A stretch of DNA of 64,000 bases, taken from Pomacea canaliculata (Eukaryota > Mollusca > Gastropoda > Architaenioglossa > Ampullariidae). The position numbers were made by a program, and so were the translations under genes. This document shows, one piece after another, positions 8,515 to 22,100 of this stretch; position 1 is the first letter of the stretch; every line of letters begins with the position of its first letter. The stretch covers positions 5,080,717 through 5,144,716 of the forward strand of contig NC_037597.1 in NCBI RefSeq assembly GCF_003073045.1, read 5' to 3'. A model generated the notes under the pieces. It was not told the origin of the DNA, did no database searches, and saw only the letters and a list, made by a program, of their open reading frames with translations.

Positions 8515-11500
8515 ATGGCATTGAGACAAACAATCATCCATCTACAGAGAGCGCTTGGAAAAGCCACACATAGTCATGTTTTGCAGAAAACTTTGTTCTG
8601 GAAAAGAGAATTCACCTACATGCACGGCAGTGATGTAAAATTTAGTATTTTGTCTCATAAATAGGGATTACTTAAAATTAAAGAAGTGGTGAATCGATTT
8701 TTCAGTGATTATACTATAGCAGTGATATTTAATTGATATAGGGGATCTGTTTTCAAATTTATATTGAAACAGTGTTTTTAATGAATTTAATATTAATTAA
8801 ACTAGATGGATAGCAATAATAAGTGATTGTGCTTATAGTTACGCAAAAGCTCTTCTGAAAAGCTTTTTAAAACAAATCCTTTAAAATTGTCTCCCTTTGA
8901 AAAAAAAAAATTTTTATACTGCCAGTAAAAATTCAACTTATGGCATATATATACATATGTGATTATGGTAAATGATAAAACTGTAGATTACATTTCGTTG
9001 AAGTCCAGAGCATCAATTAAATCTCGAAAGATTACATCATCTGCTCACTTCCTGGCTGTGATTCAATTAAATATTAGGAAGCATTATAATTGATACATAT
9101 TAATTATTCAGGTGCAAAATAAAGTACAGTAAAGACATGGTGTAAGGTGACCAGACGTTTCGGGGGCGAAAGTGGGACATGTGCCGATGATGGTGTCGTC
9201 ACCATCAAAAAAACGCGGAAAAAAGTGATTTTTAAAGACAACCGGGACATTTGATGGACTTGCCAGAAAGCCAGAAAGCGGGACATTGGGCTTACCGCCC
9301 GATGAGCAGGCGGGACAAGAGGCCTAAAGCGGGACGTCTGGTCACCTTACATGGTGACTCAACTTTTGTCCTTGTTTCATTAACAAGACAAGAATACTTG
9401 CCCAACATTTCAACACTACTGATAAGAAAATGTAGTACCAGTAATTTTTTATCTTCAGTATAAACTATTCAAAATCTTAAGAGGCTTATACTGATAATAA
9501 TGTTACAAACATGTTATATAAATATTTTGAATCCTGATATTATAAATATCATGTGTACTATTATTAAATATTGCAACAAGTCAATGCTTACACTTTCCTT
9601 AGTTTCCACCAATTTTTGTTTTAATTTTATCTTGCAGTTATCTAGAGGAAGGTCTGTTCGTGTGGTTGATCTAGATCATCATGGTAAAACAATTACAGTC
9701 ACCTATAATGATGGATCCCAGGCAAAGTTCTGTACCCGTTTTCCAAATGAGTTTTTACAGCCAGAAATATTTTCACTTTCTTTTGTTTAGTGGTCCAATG
9801 ACATATATGCATCCAAAGCATGCTGAAGTTTCTGCCTCTTGATCTGTGTGTGTGCGTATGTGAAAGTTAACATGTTACAGGTTTGCATTCTTAGGTTTCA
9901 CAGTGTATGGCTGAGGCACAACTGTCATTGCAATCATTGCCGGCAAGAACATAGTGGCCAGAAGCTGATTGACCCAGCCACTGTTCCTCATACCATCTGC
10001 ATAGAGGAAGTCCATCTGCGAGGTAGGATTCCCCCTTTCATGCCCATATCATTTACTTCTATCATGCATGACAAAGTAAATGATTTTAATCAAATTCAGT
10101 TTGAAGAAATCATGTCCCAAACTTTTCCAGATGACCAGTTGGAAATTAAATGGAATGGAGAAGAAAGCTCACATAACGGCAGCATTGCACTCTCATATCT
10201 CCTCGCTAATTGCTACTCAGCTGATTCCTGAGAGCGAGGCGGGAAGCTGTTAAGCTGGATTCTCATGTACAGGTATGCTTTGCAATGCAAGAAGTATACA
10301 GAGTCAAGGATTCTCTTTCTATGAACATAACTTTTTCTATCAAGTAGTCTGATGATTTATTTCATATTTGAGAAGGCAGTCCAATGATGCGATGGTTAGT
10401 GCCTGTCAACATCATGAGGATTGGCTGCCATGGGTTCAGATTTCATCTCGGTCATGCGGTTATTTTTTCTCTGCATATGTCATCTGTGCACAGGGCTGGT
10501 TGCTTCAACATGAGATAGCTTTAATTTGCTAGCTTGGTATAAAACACCAGTTCCCACCCACCCTGTATTTGAGAAACTGGAAGTATGTGAATAGCACAGA
10601 GAAAGATCTCAGCATCTTCACCTTTCAGTCAAGAATTTCTTCTTGTTCCTAATCATCTCCAGTGGAGCATAGGGCCGCAGCTACACCACGCCATCGAACT
10701 CGGTTCTGGGCGTCCCTTTCCAGTTGGGAGCATGTCAAGCCAGCTGCCTCTGCCTCGCTGTGGACCAATCTCCATGTGTATCTGTGTCTCCCAACCCTGC
10801 GCCTCCCCTGTGGGTTTCAGCCCAGAGCTTGTCTTTTTAAATTGTTGACCGGCTTGCTCAAGGTGTGACCGATCCAGCCCCACTTCCTCTAATTGATGTC
10901 TTGGCTGGCAGGTTTTTCGTTGGTTCTCTCCAACAGTTCTGTAATGGAGATTTTCTCAGGCCATCTGATGTTGAGGATGTGGCTCAGAAATCTGTTGACA
11001 AATGTCTGAATCTTAATTGTTGGTGATGGTGTTTGTCACACGCCATGTCTCTGATCCATATAGAAGGACTGACTGTACATTTGCGTTGAAGATGCGGATC
11101 TTAGTGTGTAGAGATAAAGCCTTGCCAGACAGGGTGTGGAATGTGAACCTGGCTTTATTTATTCGGCTTCTTACATCTTCATCTGCACTTACATCTTCAT
11201 CTGCACCTCCATCTTTGCTGATTATGCTGCCAAGGAAGGTAGACTCTGTAATACATTCCCCATGTAGTTGGAATGAGGCTTCTTGCTTGTTGTTCACCCA
11301 CATTACCTCCGTCTTCTTGACGTTGATGGTCAGGCCAGTCATCACTGCTTCTTCTGAGAGCCAAGTGAGCTTTGTCTGTGCTTATTTCTGCTTGTGGGAC
11401 AACAGGCTGATGTCATCCACAAAGGCAAGATCCTCAAGTTCACAAATGACATGTATAGTGCCGACTGCCATTCGATGGATTGTTTCGTACTGTAGTGATA

Positions 11501-14500
11501 TGGTCTGTGCATGATTTACCCTGCCGAATGCCTCCTGTTCTTGCCTCACTCTCTGATCTTGCCTCAATCTCTAGTCAAGAATTTATAAAGTTACTATTTT
11601 CGGTTCAATGCTGAGTCATGCTTCTATATGAGTGTGATTCTGTGATGTATAAAATTCATATTTATCATAGTGTAAATGCGATTTCTTAGAGCTCAATATA
11701 GCTTTTGCAGTAACTTGTTTAATATTTCTTTTATACACGTGAATTATTTTTTTACAGTTAAATTTTGTGAAAACAGGAATTGCCAGAAATTCAGTATGAT
11801 GACTTCAAGAACTCGAGTTATGGAGTCTACAGGTAAATTTATGAAAAATTCATGCTTGATAGTATGATTACATCTTATAGTTAAGAAAACTGCAACCTTT
11901 ATAGCACAAAATTTTAACATTTAAAATTTTAAAAGAATCTATACTTGATTATGCATTTGATTCCACATGACTACTAGTATGCTGTGTATGCACTTTAGAA
12001 TAATACAAATTGGAAATAAGAAAACTCTGTTTACACAGATGGCTGAAACAGGTAAATGAATCAGGTATTTGCCTGATGACTGGAGTGCCAGCAGAGGATG
12101 ATATGGTGCACAAAGTATGATTTTGTCCTTTTTATGATTTTTGATTTTATTTATTTTGGATTGTTTGTTTAATTTTTAAAAGTGAGGAATTTACATAAGA
12201 CTAATAGATTTTAGCATACACTCCATCTTCTTTGCCAAAAAATTCCCTCTTATCTGACACAGCTTTTGTATGTCCAGTCACTTGTGTCTGTGATGTATTT
12301 ATTGAGTTTAACATGCATATATAATGCTGGGACAATGTTTTGTGTTGTTTACAGATGAGGAGAATGCAATTTTTATTCATCAACATTTTTTCTTAATTAT
12401 TAATGTCGGAAATACTTAAATGATAATTTAAATGTATGTTAATTTAACTTGTTCTTGTAAGATTTGTTGTGAACTATTTTTAATAAATGTTAGGATTAGA
12501 TATCTAAAATATCATAATATACTTTTTATATCATTTCAGGTAGCTGAACACATTGGCCCTATCAGCAGTACAATATATGGCAAGGTGGGTAGACAGAAAT
12601 TATTTATGAACCTATGTGAAACAACAAAATTACTATCTATGAATTAATTAATGTCATCATGTCTATGAAAAAAATAATGTACACTAATATAAATATTTTC
12701 CATAATTGTTTGTAATCTAATCAAGTCCTATCATTACCTCCTTTGCTGCAAATATATTGAAGCAAATCAGAATATTTCATTAAATATATTGAAGCAAATC
12801 AGAATATTTCATTAAATAAAAATTACTAAGATAGCACTTATTAAAAAAGACTTGATCTTTGCCTTAATATAGTCAACCAACTTTTTGTTGCAAATGACAT
12901 TTTTTATTTTTTTGTTATATGCCAGACATTTGATGTAGTCAGCACACCAAAACCAATCAATGTAGCATACTCAAGTGTGGCTCTGGACTTCCACATGGAT
13001 CTGATCTACTACGAGTCACCACCTGGAATACAATTTTTGCACTGTCTTAGGTAGACGCATTAACCTTATCGATTTGATACTGTGCTTTCCAGGAAATGTT
13101 TTATAATTATTCTTGCTTTCATTTAGATCATGGCAAAATTAAGCTCATGACCGTAAAGATTTTATAAAACTTAAGGAAATATATTTAAACCTTATCTAAA
13201 GAAGATATAAAAGGTTTATATCAAACAGAATCATAAAACATTTTCAGTTGGTTAACTGTTCCTTACAACCAGTTCTATCGAATGTAAAAGAAGTTTTGTG
13301 CCTTTCTTTTTATACAACTACATCATAATTTTTCTTTTGTATTGAAGTTCCGACTTCAGAAAAGAGATCTTTTCAACATCTTAAAAATTAGTAGAAGCCC
13401 ATATGAAATGGTTGTCAATTTGTCTTCCTTAAATGCATAGTTTTGAGACCAAAATGAGCAGTGTATATGTGTGTGTGTGTGCCCAAGCACATACATGCTA
13501 TAGATTGTACCTGTGCAAAATGCTTTTTTTAAACCTCCATTAAGGTGTTCAGAATCACATTAAAGATGACCCAACTTGCCCGAGTTGTAAGAAGTATTTT
13601 AAGATGAAACCAAATATTTTCTCCTTCAAATAAAACTACCTACTTCTGCATTTGCTTTATTACGTCATGTAACATGAAGGTATGGATGGATTTCTCAGAT
13701 TTGATGACTGTGTAGCTGGAGGAGAAAGCCGTTTCCAGGATTTGTTTCACACAGCAGAACGATTTCGGCGGAACAGCTCTAAACATTTTGAAATTTTAAC
13801 CAGAATACCAGCAACTTTCCAGAAAATACACTATTCCAGGTATGTACAAGTTCTCTTCCTTAGTGCTGAGAACAGGGCACCTGGCAGTGTGGTTGTTGCC
13901 ACTACTGCAGTAAGAGGCTCAGAACTAAAAGTGCCTGGGTTCAAATCTTGTTTTGGGACACCTGTTTGTAGTGGACATTTTCTCTGGGTACCCAAGCTTC
14001 CTGCTGCCTCCATCATTCCCCTCCCCTCATTGTGCAAAATGACCTCAAGGGAAACCTTTCAAACCAACCCACCATGCACAGCACTTAGAGCACAAATGTC
14101 AGAAATTACAAGTGTCCCCCAGTCCCAGCCCTCCCTGTGTATATAATAGGCTGTCATAATAGGACATAATAGGCTGTCTTATTTTATATAGCTGCCCTTT
14201 CACAGTTCACAAGATTTTATCTTTAGTTTAAACAGAGAGCAATAAGTAGCCAGTCTGAGTCAGAGGTTAACAAAAACAGGAGCTCAGTTTATTTTCTGCA
14301 CACATTACTCGACAAATCTTAAAGGAAAGATGTACATTTCTCTGCACATTTTTTGCTAATGCTTCATTGCTTTAGGGCAGGAACTATGTTTTATAAAGTC
14401 GGAGAAGCTGCAATATTTCCTCCAAGCAAAGTTTTATTCCTTAATCGCCTTTGCAGAAAATAAAAGATGGAAGCAGATTCTTTGGTTTACTTTGTTTCAG

Positions 14501-15963
14501 AAATTTCCCAGTGGAAATGAAATATCAGAGGCCTATAATTATTCTCAACCAATACAAAGAAGTGAGACATTTTTCCATTAACCTTAATTGTCCTGTAATG
14601 TGGCATGCCTCATTTTATGCTTGGAGGTTGATCACAAGTTTTGATGCAGTTTATTTTGCAATTTACAGCAACCTACCACAGGTTCCCAGTGTTACTTGGG
14701 AAGTCCCAGCACAGATTGTTCGACATATAGATAACAGGTATCATTTAGCATTTGTGTTATTCAACCTGGTCTTTCAGAAGACTAGTGTAATTCTATATTT
14801 GTTTCTAAATCTATTTCAGATTGTTGGAGTTAACTGGAGTCCATCATTTGAAGGCCCCCTAGCTACTGAAGAAGTATATTTTTTAATTTTATATCAAGAA
14901 AAGATTTTTCTTATTGCTACTGGTATTTTTTTAAGTCATTGCAATGCATTGTTAACAATAGTGTGAGCAAAACACATATAGTCTGTCTTTGCATACAAAT
15001 GACATCATGAGCACTGTTGAATGACAGTACCTTTCATGTTTATCTAAAGGAAACCACAATGATGATAGAGAAATTTGGACTGAAAAGTTTATTATTATTT
15101 CAGGAGAATGTGGAACCTTTCTATGCTGCCTATGAAGCATTTGCAAAAGCCATCAAGAATTCAACAAACATCGTATGTATCCAGGGTCTACTTTCAGAGT
15201 TCAGTTATACTTTCTCATTTCTGATGCCTTTTCTCCTTTCTGATTCAAAACATCATAAACGTGCTTTGTAGAAGACTATAATCACAGGACAAACTTGGAG
15301 AAAGTTATACATACATATATGTTAGGCTAAATACTTGTGGTTAAAATAATATTAAGCAAGACATAAAATTAAAAGAAACTTTTTCCTTTGCAGCTGGAAT
15401 ACCGATTGCAACCAGGTGACCTAATTAGTTTTAACAATCGGCGTATTCTGCATGCTCGGAATGGCTTTGAACTGAATGGGGGAATGCGACATTTAAAGGT
15501 TAGGGTTATGGCAGCATGTGCTACAAACATAAAGAACATTTTTTGAACGGTAGACAATTCTCAATCCTAATCCTTTTAGATGAATACATTGCCCTTAGTT
15601 CACCCTTTTGAAATAATTACTGCATTTCAAACACCTATCCCCCCACCCCCACGTTAAGCAAACCTGAAAAACTTGTAAATATTTGCCGAGATATTTATTA
15701 CATTTGTTTATTTAGATTTACATTATCTATTACAAATTGCAATTTCAATGAGTCATGTACTTTTCTCTGAAGTTGATGCATTTGCATATTTCTTTTAATC
15801 TTGATGTGCAGTTTCTTAAAATTTTACTTAGTCTGATCACATATTGTTTTTTCAGGGTTGCTATGTCAACATTGACCATTTTAAAAGCCAAGTTCAGGTC
15901 TTCTCCAGACTAAGTGGTGATGGACAGCCACCAAAGCGTGTTGGCAATCAGGATTGGTTTTAG
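8515..15963 (+). CDS. BBOX1: Gamma-butyrobetaine dioxygenase-like Fe(II)/2-oxoglutarate oxygenase
   Basis: This family hydroxylates gamma-butyrobetaine in the last step of carnitine synthesis. Fourteen coding exons: 8515-8634, 9638-9726, 9895-10022, 10131-10272, 11777-11832, 12039-12114, 12540-12584, 12926-13050, 13699-13839, 14501-14561, 14820-14873, 15104-15172, 15394-15498 and 15856-15963. One missing base near 10228 breaks the frame; with it the length is 439 residues. The N-terminal domain has the zinc cysteines NCHCNHC. Iron ligands are H242 and D244 (DFHMDL) and H389 (RILHAR). The first exon encodes a basic amphipathic start (MALRQTIIHLQRALGKATHS) typical of a mitochondrial presequence, whereas vertebrate BBOX1 is cytosolic. 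TMLHE is the main alternative; the CxCxxC pattern and the HC-x5-GGES region favour BBOX. A reverse LINE fragment and SINEs sit in its introns. Confidence 0.92.
9143..9348. mobile_element. hAT-type MITE with 8-bp target duplication
   Basis: Terminal inverted repeats AAGGTGACCAGACGT and its complement ACGTCTGGTCACCTT bound a 206-bp element. It is flanked by ACATGGTG at 9135-9142 and 9349-9356. The interior contains several GCGGGAC-type repeats and no coding capacity. It lies in the first intron of the BBOX-like gene. Confidence 0.85.
10376..10565 (+). repeat. tRNA-derived SINE copy
   Basis: Same family as 4092-4285: CAGTCCAATGATGCGATGG, then GGATTGGCTGCCATGGGTTC (B box) and CTCTGCATATGTCATC. 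Located in the intron after exon 4 of the BBOX-like gene. Boundaries are approximate. Confidence 0.7.
10640..11580 (-). mobile_element. Non-LTR retrotransposon fragment, reverse transcriptase C-terminal part, broken
   Basis: On the minus strand, pieces read LTINVKKTEVMWVN, FLGSIISKDGG, RSRINKARFTFHTL and VLLYGSETWRVT, the thumb and connection region of LINE-type polyproteins, followed downstream by a degenerate copy of the WIGQTLRKPAD region. The order matches the plus-strand copy at 54.1-54.95 kb. Frames are interrupted and no 5' half is present, so it is a dead 5'-truncated copy. Confidence 0.85.
12750..12813. repeat. Perfect 32-bp tandem duplication
   Basis: The 32-base unit beginning AAATATATTGAAGCAAATCA occurs twice head to tail (12750-12781 and 12782-12813) in a BBOX-like intron. 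Perfect identity indicates a recent duplication or an assembly artefact. Confidence 0.9.
13875..14135 (+). repeat. tRNA-derived SINE, another type
   Basis: A head with GGCAGTGTGGTTGTTGCCAC and a B-box-like GGGTTCAAATC, followed by GTGGACATTTTCTCTGGGTA and a C-rich tail. It lies immediately after the exon ending at 13839. Confidence 0.55.
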
Positions 15964-16156
15964 TCACAGAGAGCAAAATTTTTTCTTGTAGATGGTCAAG
16001 ATTGATTCTAGTGGAAATCTGTTATCAACATTGTGTTTACATTTATCAGTGCACATGTCAATGTATACACACATGTGAACACCTTTGTGCTCCTGTAAAG
16101 TTGGTGTCACACGTCTTGAGACACTTAGGTGCACAAACGAGAGACTTCAAAAAGGG

Positions 16157-16162
16157 AATAAA
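16157..16162 (+). terminator. Polyadenylation signal of the BBOX-like gene
   Basis: AATAAA 194 nt after the stop codon, followed by less ordered A-rich sequence. It is the first canonical signal downstream and the probable transcript end. Confidence 0.55.
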
Positions 16163-16199
16163 GATGGACTTATCTGTCATTTTATAGCCCCTTGCTGCA

Positions 16200-19100
16200 A
16201 CACAAAAATGTACAAACGTTCAAAAAAAAAAAGAGAGAGAAAGGATCAAATAGTTCACTCATTAAGAAAAGGAGCAGCCAGCAATCAACATCAGAGAAAT
16301 GTCTTATTCCACAGACACATAAAAAAAACACAAGAAAAGCTCTAACCTTCACCGGGTCTAAAAGTCTGTGATGTTCACAACGTCAAGTGTCTCCATTTTG
16401 CTAAAAAATTGGGTTGTAGATTCAGTCCTGTATGCCACAAAAAAACCATGGTGACAAACACCAGTGTAACTGATTTATTCTGGACATGTACAGTGGGCGC
16501 TCCCACACATAAACTGGCATGTGTGATGCATACACAGAATAAAATCATCCGTAACTACAGGCTGTGTAAAATGCATCTGCAGTATAAACTACTGTACAAG
16601 TATGTGTCTAGTCAGGATGTAAGTTCAGACATGTTGAGCACATAGAATTGCATCTACCACTGCAACATCAAGATACAGGCATGCATATATAAATAACAAG
16701 GCATCAAACTGACCACCACATTGTAACAATGTTCATAATATATATATAGGCTTGATAAACTGAACAAGAGCTTTCTATTCATATATTTTTAAAAACCCGA
16801 ACCATCATTCTTTTATGAAGGGCATGACTTCACCCAGTTCCATATCTTGAGTGAAACATGGTAATTTGTGTGTGCAGTCATGCTGGGGAATTTTTTAAGC
16901 CAAAATGTCCAGTCTCAACGCAAGACCTCTTTTTGTGCGTTTTCATGCATTACAAGGCAAAATGTTAGTGTGTCCTCTACAAGTAAAAGCAGAAAAGTGT
17001 TTACATGATTTGGATAATCATATGTTGTGTCAGCATGGTGTAAGCTAGAACATTTTTTTGGTGTTCGTGCCCGATTCACTTTACATGACCTCTGATCCAA
17101 CACCCACCCACCCCCCAAAAAGAGAAAGCACTAAGAAATGTAGGTATTTTTTCACTCCTCAGTAAGTACGTTTTTACCAGCAAGTTTGCTGAACGAGATT
17201 AAGAAGATGCACAATTTGAAGAACTGCCCCAAATTGTACTTGATTTACATGAATAGTAACACTATAAACATCATGCACAAAAATTCTGTCATACATCTTT
17301 ACATTTGGTCACTGCTAACATGCTTTCTAAATGTTGATGTGCAACATTTACTGTGTAGTGACAACTGTGGCAACTCGAGAAAACATCCCAGGCCACATCA
17401 CAGATTGAACCTTTTGTCACTGTAACACCCTTGCTTTTGTTTTTAATTTCAATAAATGCATGAATAAGGCTGTCCATTTTCTACATCATTAGCAATACAA
17501 AAGGTGCACAAACAGTACCCAGCAATAGGACATTGTTTACAAAAGAAAAAAATTCTGGACAGATAAGGCCAATTTCTCTCTCTTTTTTAAAGAAAAATGC
17601 TCATCAAAACACTACTGCTTTAAGACTTCTCAGCCACTGAATCCTGCAGCAACAAGGAGAACATCTGAGACTCAAATTGGTAAATAAAGAATATGCTTAA
17701 TCTCTAAGAGACCACCACACAATGTTTGTTGATAGTATGATTAAGAAGATGAAACATCTAAACTGATATGTTCAACCCACAACTTTCACATGAAAGCCAA
17801 CTGAGATGAAAGGTCTAAACAAATGATGGGGAGACACTGCTTAAAGCAGTGGCATGTTGGGCAGTGCTGATGGTAGGTCATGTACTGATCGCTACGTAAA
17901 CTCTTCAGCACTTAGAAATCTTTTTTATAACCAAAAACACAGATGCCACCCAAGAAATGAAAAAAAAAAAAAAAGCATTTAACTCACAACCGTAGTCCCC
18001 AGTTCTGTTAGTTACTTTATGTAGCCACTCTAAATGTGATAAGGTGTTGGCTGTTTTGCATACATATAATGTACTACTGTTTCCAAAAACAAACATTTTT
18101 GAGTATGGAAAAAGAACTGACACAGCTCACTGAACCCAGCAATAGCGGTCTTTATTCCTGTTTAGTACACAACCCTTGAATCTTCTGTACTTACAAAAAT
18201 TAAATCTAAACTGATAAAGAAAATCAGACTGCTGGTATCCTTCAATGTGCATTTGTGAATGCCAAACACAGAGCATGCCTGTATGCACTCTTAACCTAAC
18301 CACATTCCTCTGCTAGTAACATATCTGCTTTTGTTACTGATTATATTGCAGAGACTGCTCATCAAACTGACAGTAGGCATCAAAGTTGCATTGCTTGCCC
18401 TTAATGTCTCCGAAGGCTACTGCACATATAATCATTCTATACAAGTTTTCAGCTGAGCATTTAGACATATCTACAAATCTGTTTATTTGCATTAATACAA
18501 GCATGTGCTTAAGAGCAGAAAGTACAAGATGAAACACTTTACACATTCCAAATGTTATTAGAACTTGTAAGCATGCATGCACACATACACTTTGCATCAT
18601 GTTAGAGTCTCTTAAGTTTAAGGGTTTATAGAAGTGAAAATTATCAAAATCAGTTCAGAATATTAATATTAAAAGTGGATTTACCAAAGATCATACAAAA
18701 GATTAATAGAAGTAAGAATGGGATTCCTGTTTTTGATGAGTTTGGGGGGAGGTGTAAAGGTAGAAAGTCCAGACTGTTTTTTGTTGCCTAGCAAAAACAC
18801 TGATCATGAAGAAAAATGGTAAAGTCTAGTTAAGGTGAATATTGCAGACGTCAAACTGGAGAAAACAATAACAAATGTCTCCATAACTGATAGTTTATCT
18901 GCTTACAAAGCATAACCAAGGTTATTGCACAGATTCTGTCATCACAATTATCACTGATTACAACGAAAACTATTTTCTGTTCTGTAAGCTAGATGGTAAA
19001 GAGTCATAATTAAATGGTTCATTGTGTCTAATACACAGCATGTGGAAGGCAAAGTCCATCTCTTTCTGCTGCCTTTTCTTTCCCTGATAAATCAGGTATC

Positions 19101-22100
19101 CATTTCTGCAAGACAGCTGTTGGGTAGAAAGGGGAAATTAAACTAGCTCCAACACTAAGTGCACTAACAACCAGACAACAAAGATTATTCAACAAGTAAA
19201 ATACTAACCTCAGTGCAGACCTAGTACAAAAGCACTTTGCAATCATACTTTACAACTCCCACCCCGCTCCAAAAAAATCATTGTGAATTAGTTATTGCTC
19301 TGCCATTGACTTCTGTGCATATGGGAATTAATAAACTTGAATAGTTATGGATTTTAAAAAGAATGTTTAACTCAATATAAATGAATCAACACAAGCTGTA
19401 GCTATGAAGATGTTTGCACCCACAGGTACAAACTGTATAGGAAGCGTTAGAATCCATAAGTAGTTAAACAATCTTGTGTAAGAATCTAACAATTTAACTG
19501 AAGTTCATCGTATTCCACAAAAAGAAAAGGAAAAAAAAAATGACAAAAGTGTAAGTAAAAAATGTATAAAGCCTATATGCAGGTATATGAAGCTTTTATG
19601 TGTGCTAACATATCTGACCTGGTTATCCTAACAAAGCAAAGAGTATTTGCAACCAGAAAAATAGTTCTTGACAGACCAAAGAGTATTTTTAGGCTATTAT
19701 ATCACACATGATAAAGACATAAATGATGTAATAAAATGAACATTTATGATGCACCTTCCTACCTCTCAGGTGGGGTAGGTGCTTATGAAGTTGACAAAAA
19801 CAAAAGGAAAAAACACTTCTGCCTACATACATAGTCCAAAAATTAAAAGTTTAAGCAATCCGATACAAAATGTGTTATTCAGATCAGTAACCTGTCTAAA
19901 TTGTTTATTCCCTGTTCGAGTACTAAGGCTAAAGTGACTACATGCAGAAACCCAATGAAAAAAATCTCTAAATTCAAAAGCACTTTTTTGCATTGGGCAA
20001 AAAGAAATACTTGCTTTAAAAGCTTAGGTACTCAAAAAATGTTTACATGCATGCAAAACCCTAATTACAAATTCCTGGCAGGTAACACAACAAGCAGTGG
20101 AAGGCATGTTTGTGACATATGGATGTATAAATGGGTGACAGCTAATATCACATTCTACAGATAAATAAGCACTTCACTTTTAACATAAAACTTAGCAGAA
20201 GACAGTGTCTGTGGAAAGCAGATACATTTAGTTACAGCTAGAATTAAACATTGGACAGATTGGCATGTATGAGGAAAACATTGTATGTCGGTCACCTTCT
20301 AGCCTGCTGTTCTGTCATGTAAGGAGTCAAAAGTTTGTGATGTATCAATTATGCAACACACAAACACATTCAGATTACTTTTGATGAAAATTCCGAAGAT
20401 GGAATGTAACTTTATCACACTGATTAATTTTTTCAAATACTTTGCATACAAAAAGTTTGCTTTCAGATAAACACTGAGTAGAAGCCAGAAGTCAAAGTGA
20501 AAATCAAACAAAACAAAAAACAAACATAAAAACACACACAAGAAGCGTTCAGCTCCAACTTTAATTTCCTTTGTACATCATAGTTTATCACCAAGACTGC
20601 AGTGAAATGATGTCTGTGATGCGCGAAAATTATTTGCACAACCAAAACATAATCATTCATGTTTGTCCTACTTTTCTGGATTAGAGTGAAGCATTTTTCT
20701 TTTATCTTAACTTCCAAAGTCAGAGACTTCCATCATCCTGGGTAAGTATTCTTCAGATATTTAGAAATGCATCATGAAAGTATTATCCTAAAATGTTCAA
20801 GTGCCTGCATGATAATTACATTCTTCAGAAATATCACATAAAGCTAATACTTATAAATGAAAAGCATGCCTTTTTGGTTTTTGTAGTGATTTTAGAAACC
20901 CTTTCTCCTTTGCCTCCCCTAAAAAAAAAAAAGTAAAAAAAGCTACACCTGGTTTGAAAATCTTCTGCTGGTTAAGCATTTAATTGCGTATTTAGCAAGA
21001 GCATGCCTATATCTGTGCCAAATGTTAATTAACCCTTGTACCAAAAGCCTAATTGCCCCACTCACCCTAAAAAACATTACAAAAGCTCAGTCAACACAAG
21101 CCAAACAAAATTTCAGCCTTAAATTTGCTTAAAATCTGAAAAGTCATTAGCAGTCAAAATCTCCATGCCTTCCCAGTCAAAGCTTTCAGCTATACAGAAG
21201 ACATGCATGGGGTCCAACAGTCATCACAGAATGTTTCTGTAAACATCAGATTTTACAACTTAAGTCACACTCACAATCCAGTTAACCTCAAAGCAACAGT
21301 AATTAAACTCATGCATATATACAGTGCTTTTAAAGGTGTTTGCATGATCAACTTTGCCAACTCTACAGTTTTTTTAAGGTTGGAACATTTAAATGCATAA
21401 GACAAACCAGGGACAAGAGGAACAGGGTAGCCCTCCCACACCTTTTTTCAAAACATAAAAAAGCAAGACAACTCAAGATTGTACAGCTCACACACACATT
21501 CAAAGTTGTATGCATGTGCATGGACACAGGTATGCATGCCACACCTAAGCACACCCACATGCACACAAAGCATGCATACAGAAATTCGAGAAACTGCATA
21601 TAAAACTGCTTGTTGGGAGTGAAAAGCAGTAAGCACTAAATACAACAGATGGAAACCTGCATAAATATCTTACAAACAAAGTCCCATTAATTAGCCCTGA
21701 ATAAACATAATTTAAGAAAAATGGGTCTTCACTGCTGACAAAAGTAGGATGCACAAGATTCCTCCTTTTCACAGTTCTGACATTCAAAGTGTCATTGCAA
21801 AACAAAGCATTTCTATTTTCAGATTTAGAAAACCTTTTGGTGTCAAACAGCAATGATGTAATGTATCTTCCATGAACTTTCATCAGATTTCTTACTTGAT
21901 TTCTGTGAGAACATGATTATGTCACAATGGTGTCCATACAAGAGATGATGAAAATGGTTTTCTAATTATCTCTTGTGATTTATTTTTATGTAGAAAGATT
22001 ATATAAAATTAAATGCATGAACTTCTATCTTTCAAACATAAATGCCTGTGAGGACTGCCTGCCTTTTAAATGCTTCAACTAGCTAAGCCTACAAGCATTA

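Noticed and set aside
10229..10231. In-frame TGA in the BBOX-like gene as a second selenocysteine codon
   Set aside because: The family sequence continues in a different frame right after it, and the next exon fits only that other frame, so this is a one-base shift and not a recoded stop. No SECIS-like hairpin was seen after the stop of this gene.
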